Position numbers and translations under genes: made by a program. The notes under the pieces were generated by a model. That model was given only the letters and a program-made list of their open reading frames with translations, ran no database searches and was not told the DNA's origin. Shown piece by piece: positions 53,754-61,752 of a stretch of 64,000 nucleotides of DNA (position 1 is the stretch's first letter; each line of letters starts with the position of its first letter). Source of the stretch: Candidatus Kuenenia stuttgartensis (GTDB lineage: Bacteria; Planctomycetota; Planctomycetia; Planctomycetales; Planctomycetaceae). The stretch spans positions 1 to 64,000 of the forward strand of contig CAMDRI010000005.1 in the NCBI GenBank assembly GCA_945906725.1, in the 5' to 3' direction.

Positions 53754-54839
53754 ATGTCGATGATTCCACCGGCGATGTTGACAGAACTGGCCTCGTGGCG
53801 AGCGGACCTGGAGCCTGCGGGGGAGTGGCCTGCTCGGCAGATGGCTCGACTGGCCGAGGCGGGCGTGTTCGGCTGGTTGATCCCGCGCCGCTGGGGAGGC
53901 AGTGAACTCGATGAGCCGGAGATTCTCGGCGGATACCTCGAACTTTCGGACGCATGTCTGACGAGTGCGTTCATTCTCACGCAGTTCAATGCGGCCGTGC
54001 AAAAGCTGGTGACGTGCGGATGCGAATTGTTGCAAGAGACATGGTTGCCGCGACTCGCTCGCGGCGAGTGCTTCACGACGGTGGGCATCTCGCATTTGAC
54101 GACGTCCCGTTCACGCGGTCCCGGATCGGCCGTAATCGCCGAGCCTGGTGGCGAGTGCTTTCGGCTCAGCGGTCACATTCCGTGGGTCACTGGTGCAAAC
54201 GCCGCGCAGTTGATCGTCGTCGGAGGGACCGCTCCCAACGGTGAGCAACTGCTGGCGGCGATCGAGACGACGGCTCCCGGACTGACGATCGCTCCAACGC
54301 AGACTTTTCTCGCGCTGACGGCGTCCCAAACCGGGTCGATTGAATTGCGCGACGTGACGATTCGACCGGAGCAAATCGTCGCCGGTCCTGCCCCCGAAGT
54401 CCTAAAGGTCGGCAGTCGCGGCGGAACAGGATCGTTGACCACGTCCGCTCTGGCGCTGGGCACATCGCGATCGACGCTGCGAGCACTGCGTGACGAACTG
54501 CGTCAGCCCCCCAGTCTCGAACCGGTCATCTCGCAACTCGCGGACGAAGGTCGCTTGCTGGAAGACGCGCTGTTCACCGCCAGCCGCGGACAACCCGGAG
54601 CATGGTCGGCCGAACAAATTCGGCTCCGAGCGAATTCGTACATCACTCGTCTCGCTCAGAGTTCTCTGGCCGCCGCCAAAGGGACCGGGTTCGTCAGCGG
54701 GCATCCGGCCGAACGAGCGATTCGGGAGGCAATGTTTTTCTACGTCTGGTCCTGCCCGCAGACCGTGGTGCTAGACAACCTGCAAGAACTCGCGTGCCGC
54801 AACGTCGAAGACCGATTTGTGAAACCACAGGATTCGTAG
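53754..54839 (+). CDS. Acyl-CoA dehydrogenase family protein
   Basis: A 361-residue flavoprotein of the acyl-CoA dehydrogenase fold. The N-terminal helical part (LAEAGVFGWLIPRRWGGSEL), the middle beta domain (FRLSGHIPWVTGANAAQLIV, LRDVTIRPEQIVAG) and a C-terminal helical domain are present. The C-terminal part is short, and the usual catalytic Glu and GGxGY-type segment are not obvious, so the substrate and even dehydrogenase activity are uncertain. ATG 53754 follows GGAATTGGA. Confidence 0.75.
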   Translation: MSMIPPAMLTELASWRADLEPAGEWPARQMARLAEAGVFGWLIPRRWGGSELDEPEILGGYLELSDACLTSAFILTQFNAAVQKLVTCGCELLQETWLPRLARGECFTTVGISHLTTSRSRGPGSAVIAEPGGECFRLSGHIPWVTGANAAQLIVVGGTAPNGEQLLAAIETTAPGLTIAPTQTFLALTASQTGSIELRDVTIRPEQIVAGPAPEVLKVGSRGGTGSLTTSALALGTSRSTLRALRDELRQPPSLEPVISQLADEGRLLEDALFTASRGQPGAWSAEQIRLRANSYITRLAQSSLAAAKGTGFVSGHPAERAIREAMFFYVWSCPQTVVLDNLQELACRNVEDRFVKPQDS

Positions 54840-54935
54840 ATGGGGATGAGCGTCTGAGGTTCTGAAGGGAGAGTGGTGTTTTGGTGACAAATCATCACCT
54901 CGAAATCAGGAGCCTCAGACAGGACGACTTAAGCG

Positions 54936-55139
54936 GTGTTCGTGGGGCTGGACTATCGCCAGGCGTTTGTGCAGATGCGTGTGTTGGATGCGAACGTGAC
55001 GCTGTTGATGAATCGGAAGTGCGGGAATTCGGCGGCGGCGTTGGTCGAAGCAGTTGGAGCCTTGGTTCCGGGCGCGGGGGTTTCGGCGTCGATCGAGTCG
55101 TGTTGCGGGGCGGCGGATTTGGCGGAGGAGTTGGTGTCG
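54936..55139 (+). mobile_element. IS110-family transposase, N-terminal fragment
   Basis: From GTG 54936 the frame reads VFVGLDYRQAFVQMRVLDAN and continues to IESCCGAADLAEELV, the N-terminal part of the DEDD domain of IS110-type transposases (a VGLDYH..VCVLD-like start). Similarity stops near codon 68. The remainder of the transposase, including the C-terminal Ser-containing domain, is missing, so this is a remnant. It directly abuts an Hpt-like remnant in another frame at 55142. Confidence 0.7.
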
Positions 55140-55141
55140 CC

Positions 55142-55351
55142 AAGGAAGATTGGGGCACCGTTGCAAAAATCTCGCACACCTTGCAGGCCGCGTTGCGGTT
55201 GTTTGGGAGCGAAGTTCTCGATTTGGCGATCGCCTTGGAGGACAGTTGCAAACGAGGTCCAATGGTTGAAAACCGCGTGCGGTTTGAAAAGTTCAGCGGA
55301 GAGCTTGAGAATGTCCCGATTGAAGTTCAAGGTTACCTGCAAGGTACATAA
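55142..55351 (+). pseudogene. Histidine-phosphotransfer (Hpt) domain remnant
   Basis: In the +2 frame the sequence KEDWGTVAKISHTLQAALRL, then FGSEVLDLAIALEDSCKRG, and a final helical segment ending at TGA 55351 matches the Hpt pattern. The usual AHTLKG motif appears as SHTLQA, so the phospho-accepting His is kept but the following Lys-Gly is lost. The 5' part has been replaced by the IS110 fragment, so no intact gene remains. The intact response-regulator gene at 55438 follows 86 bases downstream, suggesting a former two-component locus. Confidence 0.5.
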
Positions 55352-55437
55352 CGCAGGGACAGGCAGGTCGCTTGCCCCAATCACATCATCCATCAAACCG
55401 GCACTGGTGAACTGCCCGTGCCTACAAAGCTCCGCCC

Positions 55438-56355
55438 ATGCGTTCTGCTCAGCACACAGTCTTGGTTGTAGATGATTCCGCCATCGACCGCCGTTTGGCA
55501 TCCGGTTTTCTCGAAAAAGCAGGCGGCTTTCAAATCGTGATGGCCACCAATGGCAAGGACGCTCTGCGAGCTTTGAAGTCGCAGCCGATCGATCTCGTGC
55601 TGACCGACATGCAAATGGACGAGATGGACGGCCTGCAATTGGTCGAAGCCGTGCGAGCCGACTATCCGTTGACGCCGGTGATCCTGATGACCGCGCTGGG
55701 CAGCGAAGAGATCGCGGTTCAAGCGCTCGAAAAAGGTGCTGCCAGTTACGTCTCGAAACGCCGCTTGCAGCAAGACCTGATGGAGATCGTGCACCAAGTC
55801 CTCGAAAGCTCCGACGAGAATCGCATGCAGTCACGGTTGATGCACCGCTTGGCTCGCAACGAATTCTCGTTCGTGCTGAACAATGATCTGACGCTGGTCC
55901 ATTCGCTGGTGAAATATCTGCAACACACGCTGCGCTGCGTGCGTTTGGCGGACGAGGTGGACCGCTTGCGAGTCGGGATCGCGGTTGAGGAAGCACTGCT
56001 CAACGCGCTGTATCACGGCAACCTCGAAGTCAGTTCGGAGTTGAAGGAACGGGATCCGAATCTCTTCGAGGAGACGGCTCAGCAACGCTGCCAGGAAGTG
56101 CCGTACCGCAATCGCCACATTTACATCGACGCGCTCGTCTCGCGCGAACAGGCACGGTTCGTGATTCGCGACGAAGGCCCCGGCTTCAACCCCAAAACGC
56201 TGCCCGACCCCACCGATCTCGCCAACCTCGAAAAGCCCAGCGGCCGAGGTATCCTGCTCATGCGGTCGTTCATGGACGAAGTCAGTTTCAACGAACAGGG
56301 CAATCAAGTCACGCTCGTGAAGAAGGGCTCGGTCGCTGATCCGTGTGAGGAATGA
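55438..56355 (+). CDS. Response regulator with C-terminal HATPase (RsbW-like) domain
   Basis: A 305-residue protein. The receiver domain (about residues 7-120) has the acidic pair in VVDDS and the phosphorylatable Asp57 in LVLTDMQMD. A histidine-kinase-like ATPase domain of the anti-sigma/RsbW type follows (about 150-300), with N-box EEALLNALYHGN, G1-like RDEGPGFN and G2-like GRGILLMRSFMDEV. It lacks an H-box, so it probably acts as a phosphorylation-controlled serine kinase or anti-sigma partner. A degraded Hpt remnant lies just upstream. Confidence 0.88.
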   Translation: MRSAQHTVLVVDDSAIDRRLASGFLEKAGGFQIVMATNGKDALRALKSQPIDLVLTDMQMDEMDGLQLVEAVRADYPLTPVILMTALGSEEIAVQALEKGAASYVSKRRLQQDLMEIVHQVLESSDENRMQSRLMHRLARNEFSFVLNNDLTLVHSLVKYLQHTLRCVRLADEVDRLRVGIAVEEALLNALYHGNLEVSSELKERDPNLFEETAQQRCQEVPYRNRHIYIDALVSREQARFVIRDEGPGFNPKTLPDPTDLANLEKPSGRGILLMRSFMDEVSFNEQGNQVTLVKKGSVADPCEE

Positions 56356-56589
56356 TCCGTTCGAGGCAAGCTTCGATTTGTCCAAACGGATCCCCACGAA
56401 TTGGGATGTCAGATTTCGTCCGCGTTCGTCCGGATTGGCACACATCGGACCAGCAATTCGCCCCGCAAGAATTTCAAGACTCATGCTGATGGCCACTAAT
56501 GCCGAGTGACGTCTCCCGGAGTACAAGCCAATTCGATTGCCGGCGTTCAACCGCCGGCATCACGAGGTGAAGTGGCTTGACGACAGGGA

Positions 56590-57164
56590 GTCCCTTGAAC
56601 CTGAGCTGTCCAGGCATTGTTTCGCTTGTTCAACAATTTATTGACAGCTTGCCCGGATTCTGATGTTTGTGAATTCGATCTCGTCAACGGACGGTGCACC
56701 TGCATGCCAATCCGATCGCAAGTGGCCACGACGCTCTCCGTCACCTGCGGTGGCCGAGCCTGTCCCTCGCGGGCGTCTCGTTGACGGTCACGCGCCGTCA
56801 CCACACAGGCTTCTCGTGTGGCATTGATCTCCTGTGTCAACCTGCCGTCGCCTGGACCCTGGTGAGACCGTGACGGATTTGTTGTTCGGTCCTCGGCCGG
56901 CAGGCAGGCAGAGGCACACTCTTTCACGATGTCGGCCTTCCCTGTCGCTTCAGCAGGTCGGCTCTCACGTTGCCATTTTTGAGGCGTATTCAGCGTTCAC
57001 TCACGTTACAGCCTGTTGACTCGCGGAGTCGCCACAGCACCCCTTTCTATTAAAGGCTTCCACGGTTTCGTTTCCTCCACCATTGCTCCAATTGCTACCG
57101 GCTGGAACAACAAGTCGCGGACGGGACTCTCCCCCGTTGAAGATCAACACCTTTCACGGCGCAC
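56590..57164 (-). mobile_element. Truncated group II intron, 5' half
   Basis: Read on the - strand from 57164 the sequence begins GTGCGCCGTGAAAGGTG, followed by GGGGGAGAGTCCCGTCC, then TGTGGCGACTCCGCG and CTGTAACGTGAGTGAACGCTG. These match the conserved 5' end and domain I elements of bacterial group II introns (GTGCG start, GAGAGTCCC, GTGGCGAC). No reverse-transcriptase/maturase coding sequence and no domain V/VI follow, so the element is 3'-truncated. The 3' limit (about 56590) is approximate. It lies 22 bases beyond the FIST gene stop, on the same strand. The remaining 56356-56589 holds a GCCGGCG/CGCCGGC hairpin near 56540. Confidence 0.65.
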
Positions 57165-57186
57165 GGAGCGATGACGTCTACGCTGT

Positions 57187-58353
57187 TCACTCGAAGCAGG
57201 CGACGCTAGCGGTGAAGCCGTGGATGTAGTTCTTGCCGCCGACGGGGCCGAGTTCGCCTTGAGCGAAGAAGCCGGCCACGGGCATTTGGCCGAGGACTCG
57301 CTGGATCGCGCTGGCGTCGTGATGTGGCTCCTCGAACAGGCGAGTGCCGCGACCGTTGCAACTGAAGAGCAGGGCGGCGTGAGTCGGCGAGGGTTGTTCG
57401 GCTCGATGCTGATCCAGCAGGTGGACGAGATCTTCGTCGGCAGTGTCGGCGTCGCGAATGTGGAACTGCACGGTCTGTCCCGGCCGGACGAGATTGCCGA
57501 TCGCGATCGCGCCGATTTGCTGATCCGCACCGATCACGTTGGCGATCAAGAAATCGCCGCGGCCGAACGAGGGCTTGTACTCGCTCATCGCGATGCCCAG
57601 ATGCAGCCCACGCTGCACGAGTCGCTGATCCCGCTCCGGCAGCCCCGGCAACAATTCGCGCAGACGGTCGATCGTCGGCTTGCCTCCGAGTTCGAAGACG
57701 ATGTTCCGTTCGGACTTGGTCACCACAAATGTCGGCCCGATCGGCCGGCATCCCTGCGACACGACCGACCGCACCTTGGGTCCGCCTTGCAATAACACGG
57801 CGACAGTTCCATCCGACAGGCAATCGTCGTTGAGGAAGACGCGGTTTGCTCCGGGACCGCCGCCGCTCGCCATACCGCCGAGCAACGGCACACCGGGAAG
57901 CTCATCCGCGAAGCGGTCGATCACCGAGTCCGGCACTGACGAATACGGCTCGCCGAGCGCGAAGAGTGCTCGCGCATCGGCCGCACACTCGGACAAGTCG
58001 TCGGGAAAGCCGGTCGCGATCAAGCCGTCGGGAGTCTCACCGAACTCAATGTGAAACGGAGTCAGCGTCGCTCCCGGCAGCACGCCGGCCCACAAGCTCA
58101 GCGCCGGCCCTTCTTCGATTTCCTCGCCGCCGCCGATGACCGTCTCGCCGGAACAGCCGAGCAACACATCCGCACCCAGTTCGCACCGAATCGTCACCGG
58201 CAAATCGTCGAACCCGCCGGCGTGCGCGTGCGACGCGAACAAGAAGCAGAGATTCGGCGACTGGCCGGCAAGTTGCTTGCGAATATCCGCACAGACAGCT
58301 CGTACAGCGGAATCGAGATCGTCTGCGATCGAAAGACTGGCGGCGTACTGCAT
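57187..58353 (-). CDS. FIST-domain sensor-type protein
   Basis: A 388-residue protein with FIST_N (LCFLFASHAHAGGFDDLP, LLGCSGETVIGGGEEIEEG, GGMASGGGPGANRVFLND) and FIST_C (DFLIANVIGADQQIGAIAIG, ALLFSCNGRGTRLFEEPHHD, GFFAQGELGPVGGKNYIHGF). FIST domains are thought to bind small ligands, often amino acids, and act with signalling proteins. Here the domain pair stands alone, near the response-regulator/ATPase gene. ATG 58353 (MQYAASLSIADD) is preferred to TTG 58368. Confidence 0.88.
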   Translation of the reverse strand: MQYAASLSIADDLDSAVRAVCADIRKQLAGQSPNLCFLFASHAHAGGFDDLPVTIRCELGADVLLGCSGETVIGGGEEIEEGPALSLWAGVLPGATLTPFHIEFGETPDGLIATGFPDDLSECAADARALFALGEPYSSVPDSVIDRFADELPGVPLLGGMASGGGPGANRVFLNDDCLSDGTVAVLLQGGPKVRSVVSQGCRPIGPTFVVTKSERNIVFELGGKPTIDRLRELLPGLPERDQRLVQRGLHLGIAMSEYKPSFGRGDFLIANVIGADQQIGAIAIGNLVRPGQTVQFHIRDADTADEDLVHLLDQHRAEQPSPTHAALLFSCNGRGTRLFEEPHHDASAIQRVLGQMPVAGFFAQGELGPVGGKNYIHGFTASVACFE

Positions 58354-58527
58354 GACGTGACTTTGCAAATCTCAGAGTGATGGAAACGATCGCGAGGCCG
58401 TGCCTCGCGTCGCGTTTCTATTCGCTGAGCGGCCGGCCTACAATTCCGCCAGCGATTTCGACTCGGCGTTGCGTCGCCTATTGATGGACTCTTCTGACAG
58501 CTTCTTCTTGAACAAGGACTCCTCGCC

Positions 58528-59697
58528 ATGAATTTACTCCGACGTCTGACTCTGGGTGTCTGCTGTTTGTGCGGTGTGTCTTCAATTGTGCTGGCGGCGG
58601 ATGCCCCTACCGGCAAACAGCGGGTGTATTTCGGCACCTACACCGGCAAGTCGAGCAAAGGGATCTACCGCAGCGAACTGAATCTGGCGACTGGCAAGTT
58701 GTCGCCGCCGGTGCTCGCAGGCGAGGCGGTGAATCCGTCGTTTCTCGCGATCGCTCCAAATCAGAAGTTCTTGTTCGCGGTTGGCGAATTGAGCGACGTC
58801 AACGGCAAGAAAGGGGGAGCCGTCAATTCCTTCGCGATCGACGGGGCGACGGGAGACCTGAAACTGCTCAACCAGCAGTCGTCCGTCGGAGCCGGTCCGT
58901 GTCACATCGTTGTGGATCGCACCGGCAAGAACGCGCTCGTGGCCAACTACGGGGGTGGCAGCGCGGCGGTCCTGCCGATTAAGGCGGACGGCAAACTCGG
59001 CGCGGTGTCCAGCTTCGTGCAGCACACGGGTTCGAGCATCAATCCCGGAAATCAGTCGGCTCCGCACGCGCACTCGATCAACGTCGATGCGGCCAACCGA
59101 TTCGTATGCGTGGCGGATCTCGGCATCGACAAGGTAATGGTTTACCGGTTGGATCCCGACAAGGGGACGATCACCGCCAACGATCCACCAGCCGTGAGCG
59201 TCGATGCCGGTTCCGGACCGCGTCATTTCGCATTTCATCCCAACGGCAAAAACGCCTACGTCATCAACGAGATCAAGCTGACTGTCACCGCGTTACAATA
59301 CGATGCCGACAAAGGTGTGCTCACGCCACAGCAAACGATCACGACGCTGCCGGAAGGAGTCACCGATCGCAAGGGGATGTCGACCGCCGAAGTCCAAGTC
59401 CATCCGAGCGGCAAATTCTTGTACGGCTCAAACCGCGGCCATGACAGCATCGCGATCTTTGTGATCGACTCGGCCACTGGCAAACTGACTGCCGTCGGCC
59501 ATCAAGGCCAAGGAATCAGGACGCCTCGCAACTTCGGCATCGATCCGACCGGCAACTATTTGCTCGTCGCGAATCAGGACAGCGACAGTGTGATCGTCTT
59601 CCGTATTCATCAAACGACGGGTCAATTGGAACCGACTGGTTCAACCATCTCGGTCGGCACACCGGTATGTATCAAGTTCTTGCCGCTCGTGAAGTGA
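58528..59697 (+). CDS. Exported lactonase-type seven-bladed propeller (6-phosphogluconolactonase family)
   Basis: A 389-residue protein with a signal peptide (LTLGVCCLCGVSSIVLAADA) and the lactonase/Pgl-type propeller repeats (YFGTYTGKSSKGIYRSELN, ALVANYGGGSAAVLPI, HAHSINVDAANRFVCVADLG, GPRHFAFHPNGKNAYVINE, LLVANQDSDSVIVFRI). Because it is exported, a cytoplasmic 6-phosphogluconolactonase role is unlikely. A lactone-hydrolysing or binding role outside the cytoplasm is more plausible. Confidence 0.88.
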   Translation: MNLLRRLTLGVCCLCGVSSIVLAADAPTGKQRVYFGTYTGKSSKGIYRSELNLATGKLSPPVLAGEAVNPSFLAIAPNQKFLFAVGELSDVNGKKGGAVNSFAIDGATGDLKLLNQQSSVGAGPCHIVVDRTGKNALVANYGGGSAAVLPIKADGKLGAVSSFVQHTGSSINPGNQSAPHAHSINVDAANRFVCVADLGIDKVMVYRLDPDKGTITANDPPAVSVDAGSGPRHFAFHPNGKNAYVINEIKLTVTALQYDADKGVLTPQQTITTLPEGVTDRKGMSTAEVQVHPSGKFLYGSNRGHDSIAIFVIDSATGKLTAVGHQGQGIRTPRNFGIDPTGNYLLVANQDSDSVIVFRIHQTTGQLEPTGSTISVGTPVCIKFLPLVK

Positions 59698-59703
59698 GGA
59701 ATT

Positions 59704-59760
59704 CAAAGTGCAAAGTGTCGGACACGGCGGTTTTTCGCTTTGCATTCTTCAATCTGCACT
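59704..59760. repeat. AGTGCAAAGTG-type inverted repeat (copy 3)
   Basis: CAAAGTGCAAAGTGTCGG and TCGCTTTGCATTCTTCAATC followed by TGCACT are inverted copies. It follows the lactonase stop by a few bases. Relatives are at 24151 and 34731. Confidence 0.6.
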
Positions 59761-59807
59761 GAAATCTTAATCGCGGACGTCATCATTGACGGAAGATATT
59801 TCGGACG

Positions 59808-60132
59808 ATGAGCCGTGTGGCGGATTCCAGGTTCTGGTTGAACCGCTATGTCGACCGGCGAAGTCGGGACGCCGCTCGACGTAATCCAGACCGGCTCGCC
59901 CGAAGGGGCGCTTCAACTCAAAGCCGAAAAACTGCTCGGCCGGCTCCGTTCCGAATTCGAGTTCACGCAGGCAGTCGACATCATCCATTCCGGCCTGCAC
60001 AAATTCATCGACCGCGTCCAACTCAGCATCAACGAAGTAGACGCCGCAATCTTCAACAGCTTCTTCGCCACGCAACCGATCGCCAACGTCCGTGAACTAG
60101 CGCAGTCACAGTCCACATCGACTGCCGAGTGA
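59808..60132 (+). pseudogene. Alpha-E domain protein pseudogene with internal deletion
   Basis: The frame from ATG 59808 starts MSRVADSRFWLNRYVDR, the hallmark N-terminus of alpha-E domain proteins. After about 17 codons the similarity ends. In a different frame (from about 59860) the C-terminal alpha-E pattern appears: LKAEKLLGRLRSEFEFTQ, then DIIHSGLHKFIDRVQLSINE, ending at TGA 60132. The central ~270 residues are missing and the two ends are out of frame, so this is a deletion-derived pseudogene. Alpha-E genes usually sit with ATP-grasp and transglutaminase-like genes, none of which is nearby. Confidence 0.65.
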
Positions 60133-60133
60133 T

Positions 60134-60352
60134 TCAATTCGCTTCGCCTTCACTCCAGGCGCGCGCTAGGCCGTTCTCTTCGACTTCCACGCGAATCATT
60201 TGTGGATGACAGCAGACTGGGCAGTCCTCGATGAACTCCTGCGACTCGCCCGCTGAGCGATCGACCGGGATGACAATCTCTTCGCCACAGTTGTCGCAGA
60301 GATAGGACGCCTCGACAGCCACCTCGCGACGTTTTCGACGACGTTTCTTCAT
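60134..60352 (-). CDS. CPXCG-type small zinc-ribbon protein
   Basis: A 72-residue protein beginning MKKRRRKRREVAVEASYLCD. Two metal-binding pairs, CDNC near residue 19 and CPVC near residue 44, suggest a single zinc ribbon, as in the CPxCG cysteine-rich family. The role is unknown. Its ATG overlaps the upstream MFS gene's stop by four bases (ATGA), so the two genes are translationally coupled. Confidence 0.8.
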   Translation of the reverse strand: MKKRRRKRREVAVEASYLCDNCGEEIVIPVDRSAGESQEFIEDCPVCCHPQMIRVEVEENGLARAWSEGEAN

Positions 60353-61605
60353 GCTTCTTCTTTCCGTCCCCAGAACAGGACGAGTCCGATCAGTGCCACC
60401 AGCGGCAGCACGCCGATCGTCGCGAACAGCCAGGGCCGAGCTTCCGGGTGCGTCTTGAACGCGGATCCGACCGCCGGATGCACGAAGAATTGCACCAGCC
60501 AGGAGGAGAAGCTCAGTACTCCGCTGACTCGGCCCTGATACTTCACAGACAGGTCTTGATTGAACGAGTAGTAAACGGGAAACAGGCCGAGCGCCCCGAT
60601 GCCGATCACCAGCCAACTTCCTAGATACAACCATCCCGCGGGCATGAACGCGGTCGGCACCAACAGGGCCACCAGCAGCGAACAGCCGGCGAAGACCGCC
60701 ACTCGCGCGCGATGTACGTTCCAGCCTCGCGCCGCGAAGTGTCCCACCAGCCAGCCCGTGCCGATGCTGCCGATCAACGTCGCCGCGTTGTAAATCACCG
60801 AGAAATATTGCACGAACTCCTTGTCGTAGCCCTTCTCGTCACGCAGCGTGTCCGACTGCCACACGCGGATGAACTGCCAGGTCGTGTTGATCGAGATCGT
60901 CGTCACCACCAGCACCCACCACCGCCGTGAGGACATGATGTCCCACCACGAAACTTGATCGCGAAGTTGTCGCTCTTCACCGACTCCCGCCGCCGCTTCG
61001 TCGGTCGCGATCACCGGACGCTGAAAATCGACGTCTCGCAATGTCAGCAGCCAGCACACAACCCACGGAAGACTGAGCACTCCGGTCAAGACAAACGACA
61101 GTCGCCACTGATCCGGGTCGTGCCGATGCACTGCCAAGATCAGGAGCGGAGTCAGGATCGACCCCACCGCCGTTCCGCTCTGCAACAGGCTATTGCCCCA
61201 AGTTCGCTGAGCCGGCTTGAAGACACGCTGAGTCGTCCGCAACGCACAGGGCCAATGCCCGGCCTCAAACAAACCCAAAGCGAAACGGCTGATTCCCAAT
61301 CCCGCCACCGTCTCGACCCACGCGGAAGAGGCTCCGGCCAACGCCCACGACAGCATTACCACCGGATACAGCCAGCGGACTTTGATGAAGTCGGCCAAGA
61401 AGCCAAACAGCAGACCTCCGCAGGCGAAGCCCAAACCAAACAAGCCTTCGACGCTGCCATATCCGTCCGCTCCGAACGCCGCTTTGATCTCGACTGAATT
61501 CTGCGCGAACGGCATCCGGCAGGCATAGTTGATCAGCGAGGCCGACAACAGGATTCCGCAAATGCCCAGCAATCGTGTTCGTGACAGGTCCGATTCCTGG
61601 TGCAT
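60349..61605 (-). CDS. MFS transporter, anion:cation symporter (ACS)-like
   Basis: A 418-residue permease with about 12 helices. Motifs are GLLFGFLADFIKVRWLYP, ALGLFEAGHWPCALRTTQRV and LRDEKGYDKEFVQYFSVIYN. The GLFEAGHWP segment is characteristic of ACS transporters of hexuronates and other organic anions (ExuT type). The substrate is unknown. ATG 61605 has AAGG upstream and is preferred to ATG 61662. Confidence 0.85.
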   Translation of the reverse strand: MHQESDLSRTRLLGICGILLSASLINYACRMPFAQNSVEIKAAFGADGYGSVEGLFGLGFACGGLLFGFLADFIKVRWLYPVVMLSWALAGASSAWVETVAGLGISRFALGLFEAGHWPCALRTTQRVFKPAQRTWGNSLLQSGTAVGSILTPLLILAVHRHDPDQWRLSFVLTGVLSLPWVVCWLLTLRDVDFQRPVIATDEAAAGVGEERQLRDQVSWWDIMSSRRWWVLVVTTISINTTWQFIRVWQSDTLRDEKGYDKEFVQYFSVIYNAATLIGSIGTGWLVGHFAARGWNVHRARVAVFAGCSLLVALLVPTAFMPAGWLYLGSWLVIGIGALGLFPVYYSFNQDLSVKYQGRVSGVLSFSSWLVQFFVHPAVGSAFKTHPEARPWLFATIGVLPLVALIGLVLFWGRKEEA

Positions 61606-61649
61606 GTCGTTGCCTTGTCGGTGTTGATCGTGAAGCCTTAGCCTCTCAA

Positions 61650-61703
61650 GCAGACCGGTCACTCCGTGACTGGAACGTTCGAGTCACGGAGTGACTCGTC
61701 TAC
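61650..61703. repeat. GTAG-family hairpin pair, GGTCACtccGTGACTGG (copy 2)
   Basis: A GCAG-headed hairpin GGTCAC/GTGACTGG and inverted mate GAGTCACggaGTGACTC ending in CTAC. It is related to 42392-42448 and lies between the divergent MFS and sarcosine-oxidase-like genes. Confidence 0.8.
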
Positions 61704-61752
61704 ATTGTGTGACAGACTAAGACCGTCCCTTCGATCTGGCAAACGGTGCCGC

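Noticed and set aside
56547-56927. 126-codon frame on the - strand as a protein
   Set aside because: It falls inside the group II intron remnant and shows no reverse-transcriptase motif. At best it is the start of a lost maturase.
10530-61703. CRISPR array
   Set aside because: The repeats are dispersed palindromes at gene ends without regular spacers, so they do not form an array.
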